Source: Gymnopilus junonius (Eukaryota; Basidiomycota; Agaricomycetes; Agaricales; Galerinaceae). From it: a DNA stretch of 64,000 nucleotides. Where the stretch lies: NCBI GenBank assembly GCA_015501075.1, contig JADNYJ010000001.1, forward strand, positions 1,426,001 to 1,490,000. The letters run 5' to 3'. The notes under the pieces are model-generated. The model had not been told where the DNA came from. It saw nothing but the letters and a program-made list of their open reading frames with translations, and did not search any database. Positions within the stretch are counted from its first letter, which is position 1, and each line of letters starts with the position of its first letter. Shown here piece after piece: positions 1 to 12,886 of this stretch. A program made the translations under genes and the position numbers.

Positions 1-541
1 ATGCGGGACATCTCTGTCTGGAAAAAGGTGATCGATGCCAGGTGGTTCATATACGCTAGGGTCCTGCCCATGTTGGGCACGATCTCAGCCATTAGTACCG
101 GTGAGAACTAGGAAATAAGCTCCCGAGACGCATGAGTTGGAATATGTTTTTCGGTGGTCATGGGTGGGGATAACTGATGCAAGAGGCGAGACTCTTCTGG
201 CCATTGATTGGTCTCGCCTCGGCCAATTAGAGACCAGTCGATCAATTTTTCCTTCGCCACATATAAACACAACGCCTTACCATGCTTTCTGTTATTTCCC
301 TTCCCCCGAAAAAGTAAACTGCCGCCCATACTTTCGCCGGGCGTCCTTTTCAAGCTTCTGTCAGTTCTTCTTTTTTTTCTCGCTGGGGCAGCATTTATTT
401 TTGGAGGCTCAAGCAGAACGACGGATTCCCGTCCCGGGGTTTTCACGCTGTCTCTTCCCCTCCAAGTTCCGTAACCATCACTGAGAATCTTAATCTGCAA
501 AAGTACCAACCTTATTTATCTTCCTTTGAACTGGCTTCACG
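1..541. other. Upstream region of tpa1, no gene seen
   Basis: No open frame here resembles a protein. The stretch just before the first gene is CT-rich, as fungal promoters and leaders often are. A 9-base inverted repeat (positions 183-191 and 212-220) is the only local structure seen. Confidence 0.5.
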
Positions 542-2809
<2,268 letters not shown>

Positions 2810-3531
2810 TTGCTTGGAAATGTTGAATTTTCGAGATTTATGAGCGATCGTCGGGGTCCTATTTTTGTGCTTTGCTGCTGCTGTGGGTCTGTTGTGTCTG
2901 TCGTGGATAACCGGCGAAGATTCTGGCAATAGTTTGTATATTCTTAATCGGAATCATCGTTGTATTCATCATCATCTCTTCGCATTTCCCCCCTCCCGTC
3001 TCGTTCTAGACCGTTACCGTATACGTCGCAGCGTGGGCATGCCTTTTTCCCCCGTTGGCGGCGGCGGCGGTGACGGCGAACTTCTTATCTGTGCAGAGCA
3101 TGAGATTCGATCCACGACGTTACATAGTTGGCAGCTGGGCCCTTGATTCGGGCGTGGGCTTCCTGACAGAGGGAGGAACGAAGGTTCTAGGTCCCTTGTC
3201 CCCTTTCCCCGTCTTCTCGCTCTTTTTGGCGAGTTGACGGTACCGATGTCAAATTTTTCATTGTCCCTTCCTGGGTATGATGCTGCTTTATCATATTTGC
3301 GTGTACTCCGTGCGATATTTTTTTCCATCCACGGTACAAACCATTAGAATGTTACAATGTATAGTATTTACATAACTGTATTTGCCATCCTTACACACGT
3401 TTTTACGTAGTCTGTATACATTCAACCCACCACTCACATACCCCCCACTGCATTAGCTATCTTAATTGATGTTAACGGCCCACGTTCCAAACTCCAGTCG
3501 CTGTTAGCTTGCGGGCGAACGCTGGATTGTA
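2810..3531. other. Intergenic, no gene seen
   Basis: Follows the tpa1 stop. Holds T-rich and GGC-repeat patches (around 3055-3075) but no open frame with protein-like composition. Probably 3' untranslated sequence followed by spacer. Confidence 0.5.
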
Positions 3532-4830
3532 TTTGCTTGCCGAACTAGTTGATTCATGGTGCCGGATTCGTCATTGACTCATGCATTCGGAGGCTGAGGA
3601 TAATGTACACAAGGCCTATAAGAGCCTAGAAGTAACTAATGAGAAGACGAGTCATTTTCCTCCGCGTAAGGAAAATGGGTCCCAGAATTTAAATGATCAT
3701 CGAATGAACAAACCCATTCGGACACCTTGATGGTAGATAATTAGGAAAGTGAGAAAATCCACATTTCTGCCAGTGCAGGTCTCGACCTCGTACGAAGGGC
3801 GGAAATAGACAAAAGACTGTTTTATCCCAAGCAAAAAAAATTGCTGAATAGAAAGGTCAACGATCACAAGATTGTAAAAAGTCCCTTTCTGCTTGGCGAA
3901 CTCATAGTGCCGGAGTACTCGTGGAACATGCTGGCACTCGAGGGCTGATAGTATTCAAGGCTTTTGAGAGCCTAGAAGTAATGGCTCGAGCAAGACAGAT
4001 CCCCTCTCTCCCTGTAAGGAAAAGGGTCCCAGAATAAAAGGTTCGTCGTATGATCAAATAAGCCCCCTCGGACACCTTGATGACATTGAAAGAGTGAGAA
4101 ACTCCGTCTTTTGCAGATATATAGCGTCACCGCTTAAGAATCTGTACAACGCGCGGAAATAATCAGAAGATTGATGAATCCGTAAGCCAATTGGATTACT
4201 GAATAGAATCAACGACCACAAGTAAATTATCTGCTTGCCGAACCCGTCATCGGCCGGGCTTGCATTTGGAGGTTGATAAGTAATATTGTAGGCAAGGCCT
4301 ATAAGAGCCTAGAAGCAACGACAAGATGAATCTTTCTTCTCTCCGTAAGGAACATGGATCCCAGAATAAAAGGATCGCCGAACGAACAAGCCCCCTCGAC
4401 ACCTCGATGATTTTAGAGAAGCGAGAAACTCCGGAAGCACCTCCTGTAGATGTATGAACGACATCTCCGCCTAGGACCTCGTACTGTTGTGCAAAGCGCG
4501 GAAATAACCAGAAGATTGATACATCCAAACAAAGATTACTGGATAGAATCGATAACAAAGGACGTTTTCCTTGTCGGGTGTAGGACTCGCCATCGACCAT
4601 GCTGCGACCCTAGAATAGAAGAACGAGAAGCAGTGAACAAACCCCCTCGGACACCTTGATCTAGAAAAGTCTTGCCCAGTTACCTTGCCGTAGTGCCAGG
4701 CGGCTACCGGCTATATTTACACGAAGCAAGAAAAATTGGTTGCCCAAAGCAAAGAGATTATTGAGTAGAACCAACGATGGTAAGATGTCGAGCATCTGTG
4801 TATTTCAGGGGAAAGTAACGCTGTGTAACT
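3532..4830 (+). repeat. Tandem array of a degenerate ~345 bp repeat (3 full units plus a partial)
   Basis: Units begin near 3532, 3890, 4229 and 4579, usually with a CTGCTTGCCGAA-like block. They share in order: a segment around CCTATAAGAGCCTAGAAG (near 3612, 3959, 4295), GTAAGGAAAATGGGTCCCAGAA (near 3667, 4014, 4343), CCCCTCGGACACCTTGATG, CGCGGAAATAA-CAGAAGATTGAT, and GATTACTGAATAGAATCAACGA. The fourth unit lacks the first third. Spacing is 336-358 bp. No coding potential is seen in the consensus. A related unit recurs at 6005-6290. The family is not one I recognise. Confidence 0.8.
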
Positions 4831-5179
4831 TTGACCTTTTTTTTTTGCCCAATGGAAAGCACATACAGTTTGGGATCGGATTACAGTAGTCCTTTCTTCC
4901 CGCCATTCTTCCAATAATCCATCTCAATCCGGATTATGACGGCAACTTATAGCTAAACAGCTCATCGCGATCGGCGATGTCGCATACTACTAGCCGTTTT
5001 CGACTTATAATATTGCGTGCCTATGACTAACAGCTCAGTCATGTTCAACATGGCAAGGACACGAAAAAAACAGTCATCTAGACTGCATTCTGCAGAGAAA
5101 GGCCTTTGAACAAAGGAGAGTGGTGGAAGAGGATGAAGTCAGATTCGCCCTTTGTGGAATCTGAGTTTGATTCCTCCCA

Positions 5180-5822
5180 TTACGGAGTTGATGCTCGCGA
5201 CATAAATGATGTCCTTAGTAGACGTACAGCCAGCATCACTTGTGATACATCCGCCGCCATTGGCGATGACAGCGCCAGAGTCGTCTGGGGGAAGAAGGCA
5301 CCAAAATTGTTATCAAGATGGAGGATGACCCGTTCCATAGAGAAACAGGTAGCGTCATCTTCATAATAATTACGGACGCAGGAGCGGATGCCATTGGAAT
5401 GTCCGATCGCTAGGCCAGTGCCATTATCGTGCTTAACTGCCATAAGGCGGGATTAACCATTCTAAGTCTGGTCCAATGCAACGCCATTGTTCACCTTCGT
5501 ATCCTTGAGCCTCAGGAGGTGGTCTTGCGGGTACTTAATCATGAAGGTGTGTGCGTTCTAGAGGTTGGCGTACATGATCCGGACGAATGTATGGGGCTGG
5601 ATCATGGTGCCAAGGTCGATGTCATTGCCCGTAAAGTTGGTAGCGTTGATCTTGGTAAAGGTAGGCACAAGTTGCTCGGGACCTCCCAATAGGGTTATAA
5701 CGGACTCGCGGATCTCGAAGTTGACGTTGATGATGCCAGACTGTATGAAAATCTCCAGGCAACTGCGAGCCACTTTGGTGCCGTCCTCGATAGAGTGGGA
5801 TTTGGGCTGCGCGCTAATTTAG
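5180..5822 (-). pseudogene. Unrecognised ORF remnant lying between two 345 bp repeat copies
   Basis: Two open segments on the minus strand (5558-5822, then 5180-5443) read as protein-like text: the first contains FIQSGIINVNFEIRES and LGTMIQPHTFVRIMYANL, the second ILHLDNNFGAFFPQ. They are separated by stops around 5440-5557, where the intervening frame still reads as plausible protein (HTFMIKYPQDHLLRLKDTK). Reading through the stops suggests one decayed gene of at least 210 codons. I do not recognise the family. It sits between repeat copies D (ending ~4830) and E (starting ~6005), so it may be cargo of, or an internal part of, a repeat-bounded element. Confidence 0.35.
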
Positions 5823-6004
5823 GGCATGACGGTGCGGAAGGAAAGTGTCAATGAGAGATCGGCTCATCCGTCACGCTGAGGCAGAACTCTAGACCACATT
5901 ATTTTTTCAACTTCTTTCTGAATAAGTCCTATAGGATTCAATCACCAGTCGCAGTATACTTTTGAGCGCAATGGGCCGGAACGTACGTGTCCTTTTTTTT
6001 TCTC

Positions 6005-6290
6005 GCTTGCCAGATTCCTGATGCCGGACTTGTCATTGACCAACAGACGGCAGCGTACGAATCGCCCTTTTCCTCGTAAGGAAAATGGGATACAGAATTT
6101 TCACAGAATGAAAGAGCACAGCAGATCCCCTCGGACGCTTTTGATCTGGAAAATGAGAAGTTCCGTCTTTGAGAAGATCCAAGATTGTATTCATACTTGT
6201 AGATTACTTACAGAACAAAATCAATGATCATAAGATGAACAGATGGCCTTAAACATCCGCTGGTTTCAGGGGATACGCAGCGCAGCATAA
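6005..6290 (+). repeat. Dispersed partial copy of the 345 bp repeat
   Basis: Matches the array at 3532-4830: TGCCGGACTTGTCATTGAC, CGTAAGGAAAATGGGATACAGAA, ATCCCCTCGGACGCTTTTGATC, then GATTACTTACAGAACAAAATCAATGATCA. The similarity to the last array unit continues past the unit end (TTTCAGGGGATACGC against TTTCAGGGGAAAGTAACGC), so this copy and the fourth array unit share a longer flank. Confidence 0.7.
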
Positions 6291-7385
6291 AACTGGTCCG
6301 CGCCTGGCACAGGACATTGCAATATCCACTCTATGGATTGGTGAAAACCTGATGAAGTCCATGGGCTTATCGGAGACGAATAGGATGTGATAAGTGATAG
6401 GCCACCATCTCAGCTGAAGCACTGAGCGCTGGCGCCGAAATTCTGAAGCCTAAAGGACCTTCAAGCCGATTGGTTTCAAGGCCGTTTCAAGTGCCTGGGA
6501 CCAAGGATCAACGAATGATTAATGGAATTGTCCCGAGGCAGAGACTGGCAAAATAGAGCAGATGAGAGCCGGCGCTTTACTTTTGATTTCTAAGTATCGT
6601 CACCTACCTGAGAGAGCTGATAAAAGCTGATGAATGTGTTACGAGAGTGTGCGCCACAGATCAAGGCTTAAATGCAGCTCCGGCTGCTCAGAGTAAGCAA
6701 GGTCGGCAATCCTGCCTCTTGGGGAGAACAGAACGGCATCCACTGTATGTCCGCATGGCGCAGACTACAGTTTGACCAGAGGACGAAAGAGAAAATATCA
6801 AGGGTTGATTATACACTGGCCTCAAAAGGTCAAAATCTGCAGGAAATTAAGCAATGGCACTCAATCAGAGGGTCGAGGCATTATTGAAAATAGACATTCA
6901 TGCCGGGATCCGGAGTGCTTATTTGATGCGTCTCGAGTCATGAACATGCTGTCAACGTCAGCAGAGTCCGACCCAATCGATCTGTCCAGCTGTCGCGCAT
7001 CGCCAGCGATAGAGAGAGTAGAAGATGAGAGAAGCAGCAGCACAAGAGAGAAGACTGAAAGCAGGATGTCAGGCGGGGGGTCATTCTGAGAAATGAAGCG
7101 GACGAGAACGGGGACGGAATGAATGGAATGAGGAGGAGCCGAGCAGCGTGGGAATGCGGCATTGTGTTGCGGATGATGTGGGACGATGAATTGACAAAGC
7201 AAACCTCCGTACTCTCCTCCAACAATCCTTTTCATTTTTCTTCCGTCCTCCTTTCTGACACCAGGCATGGCGCGACTTGGTGTAGCTTGGTAAGCAGCTG
7301 CTCATTTCCCCGTCTATTTTTCTTGTTTTCCCCGGATTAGGCCTTTGTCTTACGTCGCTCTTCTCTCCTTTCCGTTTCGCTCGCC
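6291..7385. other. Intergenic, upstream of the membrane protein gene
   Basis: Several open frames exist but overlap one another on both strands with no recognisable domain and no supporting splice structure. The last ~180 bases are CT-rich and lead into the start at 7386, as expected for a promoter and leader. Confidence 0.45.
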
Positions 7386-8559
7386 ATGCGTAACAGGACT
7401 GCCTCGACCATCATCACCCTCTTTGGAGCGGTTACCAATACTATCATCACCATCCAAGTCCTCGCTGCATGGCATTCTATCAAGTGGGAACCCGAGAGTG
7501 AGTGGGAATTGTCCGGCGACAAATGGCAAGTCACAGGCGTCAAGATCATCTGGGCCCTCCTCTCCCTATATTTTGCTTCAGCCGCCGCTGTGTGTATTAT
7601 AGGCCTTCACGGCGTGCTCAAGGTGCGATCTCTCTTTTTTTTTCCTATTTTTCAATATGCAGTTTCTCATGCAATCACAGCATAAACCATCGCTTGTTCG
7701 CTTCTATCGCGACTACTCCATCGCCGACTTTTCTTTCTCTGCGTTCTTTACCGCGTTGGCGACGTATGGCGCCTTCCTCGGCCCAGCGCGGGTTGGGGTC
7801 TGTGAAGAGTTATCCCGCCATCCTGATATGATGCGCAATTTGCTGGAGATTGGCCTCAATCTCGAAAACTGCGAACTGTGGTTGTCGAGGGCGGTGTTTG
7901 TGGGCTTGGCCGTCATGTTCTTTGTAATGGTCATTCGCGTGAGTTTCTCTTTCGGTTTTCTGCCATTCCCCACTCCGGCAGTCGAGGCCTATTATCTCGC
8001 AACCCTGGCTGCCTCGCCTTGAATGCATTCTTCATCTTACGCCGTACATATTTGCTAATCGCATTTTATCTAGCTACACTTCCTTCTGGCAGTGTCGACT
8101 TATTACTCCCATCTGGCAAGGCACTACCCTAACCACCACCAACGCAGTCCTTCCTGTCCTCCCTCATGTATTCCACAGTCCTCTTCTTCTTCATCGCTCT
8201 CCAACCCACACTCCCTGAAAGATTCAAGTCCAAGTTCAAGTTCTGTACCAATGCAACGCATCCTCGTCCTCCCTAAGCCCGCTGTGGGCCTCAACCCCGA
8301 TCTGGAGCCTGGGGTAGAGCTCGTGTACGCCCCTGTATTGAAGCATACCTTACCCAAAGAGGTACAGGAACAGGCTACTGAGATTTGGATTCCGTCAGCT
8401 TCTAGCTCATCTAGGACACATCATCATAGGAGGCATCACCACCACCGGAGTCACAGTCATCGACACCGTAGTTCATCACGTGAGACGACTGGGAGAATCA
8501 AGTTGGACATCACCCCAGATGAAGGGCTGATACCGTACAAAGATGGTGTGAAGGAGTGA
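7386..8559 (+). CDS. Four-pass membrane protein with histidine-rich tail, family unknown
   Basis: Three exons by hand-splicing: 7386-7622, 7681-7938 and 8074-8559, giving 326 residues without a break. Four hydrophobic spans are visible: about residues 8-30 (TIITLFGAVTNTIITIQVLAA), 52-76 (VKIIWALLSLYFASAAAVCIIG), 100-118 and 150-175 (AVFVGLAVMFFVMVIRLHFLLAV). The cytosolic-looking C-terminus carries serine runs and a His/Arg cluster (residues ~275-290). Acceptor choice for exon 2 (7662 or 7680) changes six residues only. I do not recognise the family; it resembles small four-span proteins common in agaric genomes. The His-rich tail could bind metal, but that is inference from composition. Confidence 0.75.
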
Positions 8560-9294
8560 GCTCCTTTGGAGCAGTTCCTCTATCTTGTCCTCTTGCATCT
8601 TTCCCTGTCTTTCAGCACGTGTATATCTCCATTTTCTATGCTTCGCATCTCATCTCACAACTTCACTTTTTTTCTTATTATTATGGCCGTCTTTCTTTCT
8701 TTTATCTTCTTAATGACAGCTTCTGCATAACCAATCACCCCCCTTTTTTTATCGCATAGCATTCACGAACATGGTTCAAAAGTGAACCATTTTATATCTG
8801 CATTGTCATCAGTATCGGAAGTACATTTCTTTTTTTTTCTTCAGGTACTATTCCACCATCCCCGTTCATGTATCATGTCCCTTGGACGTTTCCATCCCAT
8901 CCCTCCTCCACGCCGTCCACATCATCTTCTCGCAATCCCCTCCCTCACCATCCGCTACTTTGTCCTCTCCTTTGGCCGCATCGTGTACCTAGTAGTTTGT
9001 CCATGTCATGATCAATTGTATACCACTTTTGATTAAATTCATTGTGAAGGAGTTTTACAGCATCGCTGAGCTGAGTGGTTTGGCGTGTTGATCCTAGACG
9101 CGTTCCCATTTTGGCAAGCATTTCGGAAGAACCTCAAACTCATCAACTTCCGATCCGTGCAACGATCTTCCCTTCGTGCTGCACACACTGTCATAAACTC
9201 ATCCATCTCTCTTGTCAGAGGCTTACTGTTCGTTCTGCCCACGGGCTCTGGGTATCTTCAGGAAGACAATAACGACTAAGCTTCATCATCTACA
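8560..9294. other. Intergenic between membrane protein and COA3
   Basis: Pyrimidine-rich 3' flank, then about 250 bases of mixed composition before the COA3 start. The open frames here are not protein-like. Confidence 0.45.
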
Positions 9295-9976
9295 ATGTCT
9301 CAATACGTTGACAAGAAGGCGGCTCAGAAGTCATACAGACCAGTAGCTGGTGTACGTCCTCAAATGCTTCGTTGATTCTAGGATACGAAACGCTGATACA
9401 AAACCCTCTGGGACATATATCTTCATCTCTTCGCGTGTCTCTGCCAAAATATATATATATATGATATGATACTGCTAGTCAATGTCCCCAGGCCTCAAAC
9501 GCGCACGCGAACCCTTCCGTGTCAAAAACGCCATCCTCGGCATCTCACTCGCCGCATTCGCTGTGGGCGTCTGGGCGTACTCCATCAGCGCCGTCAAACA
9601 GGATGTATTTGACGATGTGGATGAAGAAGCCGAGGCACTCGCGTCCACAGGGACAGGGACTGGTCTAGGTGTGGGCGTGCTCGCGAAGACACCGGTGGAG
9701 AGCCCGCCTGTGGTTGTCACTGGGAGCATGGGCGAGCCGGAGTTGACGGCCGCTTCGAAGAGAAGTGAGGCGGCGACGGGTGCTTCGAAGGTGTTGGAGG
9801 AGGTGAGGGAAATGGAGAGTAAGAGGAGCGCTAGTGCGGAGGTCAGAGGTGTGCTCCCGAGGTTGTTGGGAGATCGATTTCCAAGGCTGTTAGATCCAGA
9901 GAAGAAGACGTTGGTGTGGGGTGCTCCTTCGGTTGATAATATGGGGAAAATCAGCAATAGCAGCAATCGCTCATAG
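9295..9976 (+). CDS. COA3: Cytochrome c oxidase assembly factor 3 (mitochondrial)
   Basis: Coa3/Cox25 sits in the mitochondrial inner membrane and, with Cox14, holds newly made Cox1 and couples its translation to complex IV assembly. Exons 9295-9349 and 9492-9976 (142-nt intron, donor GTGTAC) give 179 residues. Seen: short N-terminus with SYRPVAG, then GLKRAREPFRVKNAILG, one membrane span (ISLAAFAVGVWAYSISAV) and KQDVFDDVDEEAE immediately after it, the hallmark order of the family. The body of Coa3 is normally about 80-90 residues; here an extra acidic, low-complexity C-terminal tail of roughly 95 residues follows. The tail could instead reflect a missed intron or a lost stop. Confidence 0.88.
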
Positions 9977-10242
9977 ACTTATATCTGTCTCTACTTGCGC
10001 GTATGCATATATGAAAATCCCTGCTCATCCTTTCTAAGTTATCTCTGATCGATCAAGTGAAGGAAAGAAGATTCAATTCAAACCAACGATAGCAATTCGA
10101 AAGCGATATACGACAACGACGAGGAGGAATAGGAAAAGGAGGAAAAAGGAATGGAAATCGAGTTATCGACAGCAATAATAAATAAATTAACCAATGTCCG
10201 ACGCGTTTCAGAGCTTCTTTTCAACATCACCACCACTAGGAA

Positions 10243-12015
10243 TTAACCTAGGCCCCAAATCCCAGCTTTGCGGACACCTTCAACGAGTGCATCAACGTTT
10301 CCGAGCATTGTGCCCAGCAACTCTTTCTTCTGCTCAGTAGTTTTCCATTTTCCTTCCTGTATGATTGCTTCGCCTTGTTCAAAACTGTCTGATTTGCTGA
10401 TAGGGCTGGAATGAAGAACATATGAGCTGACAGATCTTTCTTCTTTCGTTGGCGACAGCCTTTCCTCTCCCGTTGAGAATTCAGTGGGTGAAAGCAGCGA
10501 GCGAGAATTCAAGTTAACAGGTGTGGAAGTGCTCTTCCTGTGAGTCGGGCGTGAGCTCAACCCCCCAAATTTCTTTGGGCTCTGCGGCACGTAATCGACC
10601 TCCTTCCTGAGCATCATCATGGACCGCAATTGAGGGGGTTTAGCGCCAGCCGAAAATGGTGGTGAATTAGGTGTACGATGAGGATGTAATTGCTGGTTTG
10701 AAGGTGTAGCAAATCTCTTTCCGACTATTACTGTCTTTGAAGCACTTCTAGGCAACGGCGGGACAGGCGTGGAGAACGATTCTTTCGAAGGAGAGGCTGG
10801 AGTGGAAGAAGACGCGTTAGAAGAAGTGGATGAGAACGACTGAGAGCTTGAAGAGCTCCCTGAAGCAGAGCGCGAAGAGGCTGAAGAGGAAGAGACTGAT
10901 AAGGCCGCTGAACTGGCAGAGGAGGGGAATGAGAAAGTTGAAGAACCATAACGTGATGAAGGTCTAAGAGGTGTGGCATTTAGGTATGGCTTTGGTGGCC
11001 GAATAGGTGTTGCCGGTCTGGTTGGAGGTGGAGAAGGTTGAGTGACTCTGAGTTCGCTTGATGTAGTAGGTGTTTCGTCAAGCAAGTAGAAATACAGAAA
11101 TTCTAAGCATTTCATTCTGCGAATGTTCGTCAGCAACTGTTTCTATACAACAGTCTTGGAGGCAACTTACCGAACTTCACGAGGTGTTCCTGCACGTTTG
11201 AGAATCTTTACGACTGCTTGAACACCATGGGCTTCTTCAAAAACGCGAAGGGCTGGGGAAGAATCCACCAGGACACACAGCAAGGTATCAAGGACTATAG
11301 ATGTCAAAGGTAAAGAATTTGACTTTGAGGTTGAGTCTGAGCCATCAGAAGGCGGTGTGATATGTCTTGAGACAAGTAAGAGGTCTAGGAGGATCTGGAG
11401 ACACGATAACGAATGAATGCTGGGAATATGAACGACTGAAAACGCTCACCTCCAAGGCACACTTCCTTCCCATGTAGACTTTACTCGCGTCATGATTCAG
11501 AACAATACCCTGAATAATCGATAAAGCTAGAGTTACTTGGGCAGCCAAGTCTTCGGATTCAGAAACATCTGAGTGGCATTCATCTTCATATGCAAGTGAT
11601 GAATGACAATGATCATGACTCACCATCAACCGAGCCCTTACTTGTCAGTGTATCCAGTCTCGCAGTTGAAAGCGTTATCCAAGATAGTAGATGCAGTGGT
11701 ACTATCAATAAAATAAGTATCTGAGATCCTTTACAGAGAAATTTGACGCACCATTGCACTCGAATGTGTATTGCAAAGCAAGAAAGGCATCCTTCGCTTC
11801 TGAGTCGTTCTTGGTATCGAAGACCGCGTTCCCAAGGTGTCGCTCGATATTGCGCAATGACTTGTGCTTGGATTGTGAAGACGATCGAGGAGAAAGAAGC
11901 TAGAAATCCAAATTCAATCAAAGAATGGCCCCATTTGGTGAGCTGGGCCACGCACGTCATCCAAAGAGGCCTGCAGGCCCACTCGCATGGAATTTATCAC
12001 CTCTTCCAAGGCCAT
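10243..12015 (-). CDS. cdc14: Cdc14 (SIN pathway, Sid1-binding protein, not the phosphatase)
   Basis: Partner of the kinase Sid1 in the septation initiation network, acting at the spindle pole body to trigger cytokinesis. Six exons splice cleanly on the minus strand: start MALEEVINSMRVGLQASLDD (12015-11956), then SPRSSSQSKHKSLRNIERHLG, an armadillo-like helical body (AAQVTLALSIIQGIVLNHDASKVYMGRKCALEILLDLLL; LRVFEEAHGVQAVVKILKRAGTPREVRMKCLEFLYFYLLDE), and a long Ser/Pro-rich C-terminus. Near the end, TEQKKELLGTMLGNVDALVEGVRKAG matches the conserved terminal block of fungal Cdc14. About 500 residues, no frame breaks. It is divergent with the FAH-family gene at 12887. Confidence 0.88.
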
Positions 12016-12886
12016 TAAGAATGAGAAGTAGTCAGAGATAGTACAAAGATAATAAAGAAGTTTTTCAAAAAGGGGAAAGGGAAAGAAACGTTGCAGGATG
12101 CTGTACAAGGGAAAACGTTGTAAGTGCACTGCAAGTTTCTATTCTTGGTTGAACGCGTTCATAGTTACAGCACGTGACCGAGTCTGTCTGATCCGAGCTC
12201 CGATGCCCCGACCTTTTTCAATTTACTTTACACTGGTGCCGTGTACGGAATTGGAAGCCTTTGCTCAGCCAGCAATTAGAGATTATTGCACATTCGCAAC
12301 TAATTCCGGCACGAATAACTAAGCCTATGACTTGCTTAACAATCAAGCATAACTGTCCTATGCACACTCAATCTTTTCTCTCTGTAACGCTTTCAGAATC
12401 TACGCAGAGCCGTGCAGCCATCTATGATCGCCTTCTGTGCCGATGCCTCAGGAACCAGCGGTTGACTTCTCGCGTGGCCACATCACACGTTCAAGATCGA
12501 CTGATCTGGCACCTCTTGTAATTACCTGCAACTTACCTGAACAAGATTTGCGCAATAGAGGTTATATGCAAGGTTTGACTCTAGGATTCTGGCTTGGGGC
12601 GGTGGGGCTTCGACCTATATGGGAGTACCTTAGGAATAATCCAACTTGCAGACAACCTCTAATGACATATCTTTTATTCTTGACCCTCTTACGTGCTGAT
12701 CAAGTCAAGGCAGAAAATGTTACGTCCACCAACCGGAGATCAGGAATAACTCACGGACCGTCCGTCTTCCGGGTGATGCATCCCATTCCCATGTCGTAAC
12801 GCGTTACCCTCGTTTTCTCGCGGACTAGTACCTTCTCTCCTTTACACTTCTCCTCTAGGTGCTAACGGAATTACTGGAATAGCATA
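12016..12886. other. Divergent promoter region between cdc14 and the FAH-family gene
   Basis: 870 bases between two starts pointing away from each other. Contains a CACGTG box near 12171, a typical bHLH site. One open frame on the plus strand (12437-12799, 120 codons, one possible hydrophobic stretch) has no recognisable domain and is probably chance. Confidence 0.45.

Noticed and set aside
183..220. Hairpin GAGGCGAGA...TCTCGCCTC
   Set aside because: Nine-base stems of this kind are expected by chance in 64 kb; no adjacent gene logic supports a function.
12437..12799. 120-codon open frame as a gene
   Set aside because: Lies in a divergent promoter, lacks recognisable domains and has no supporting splice sites.
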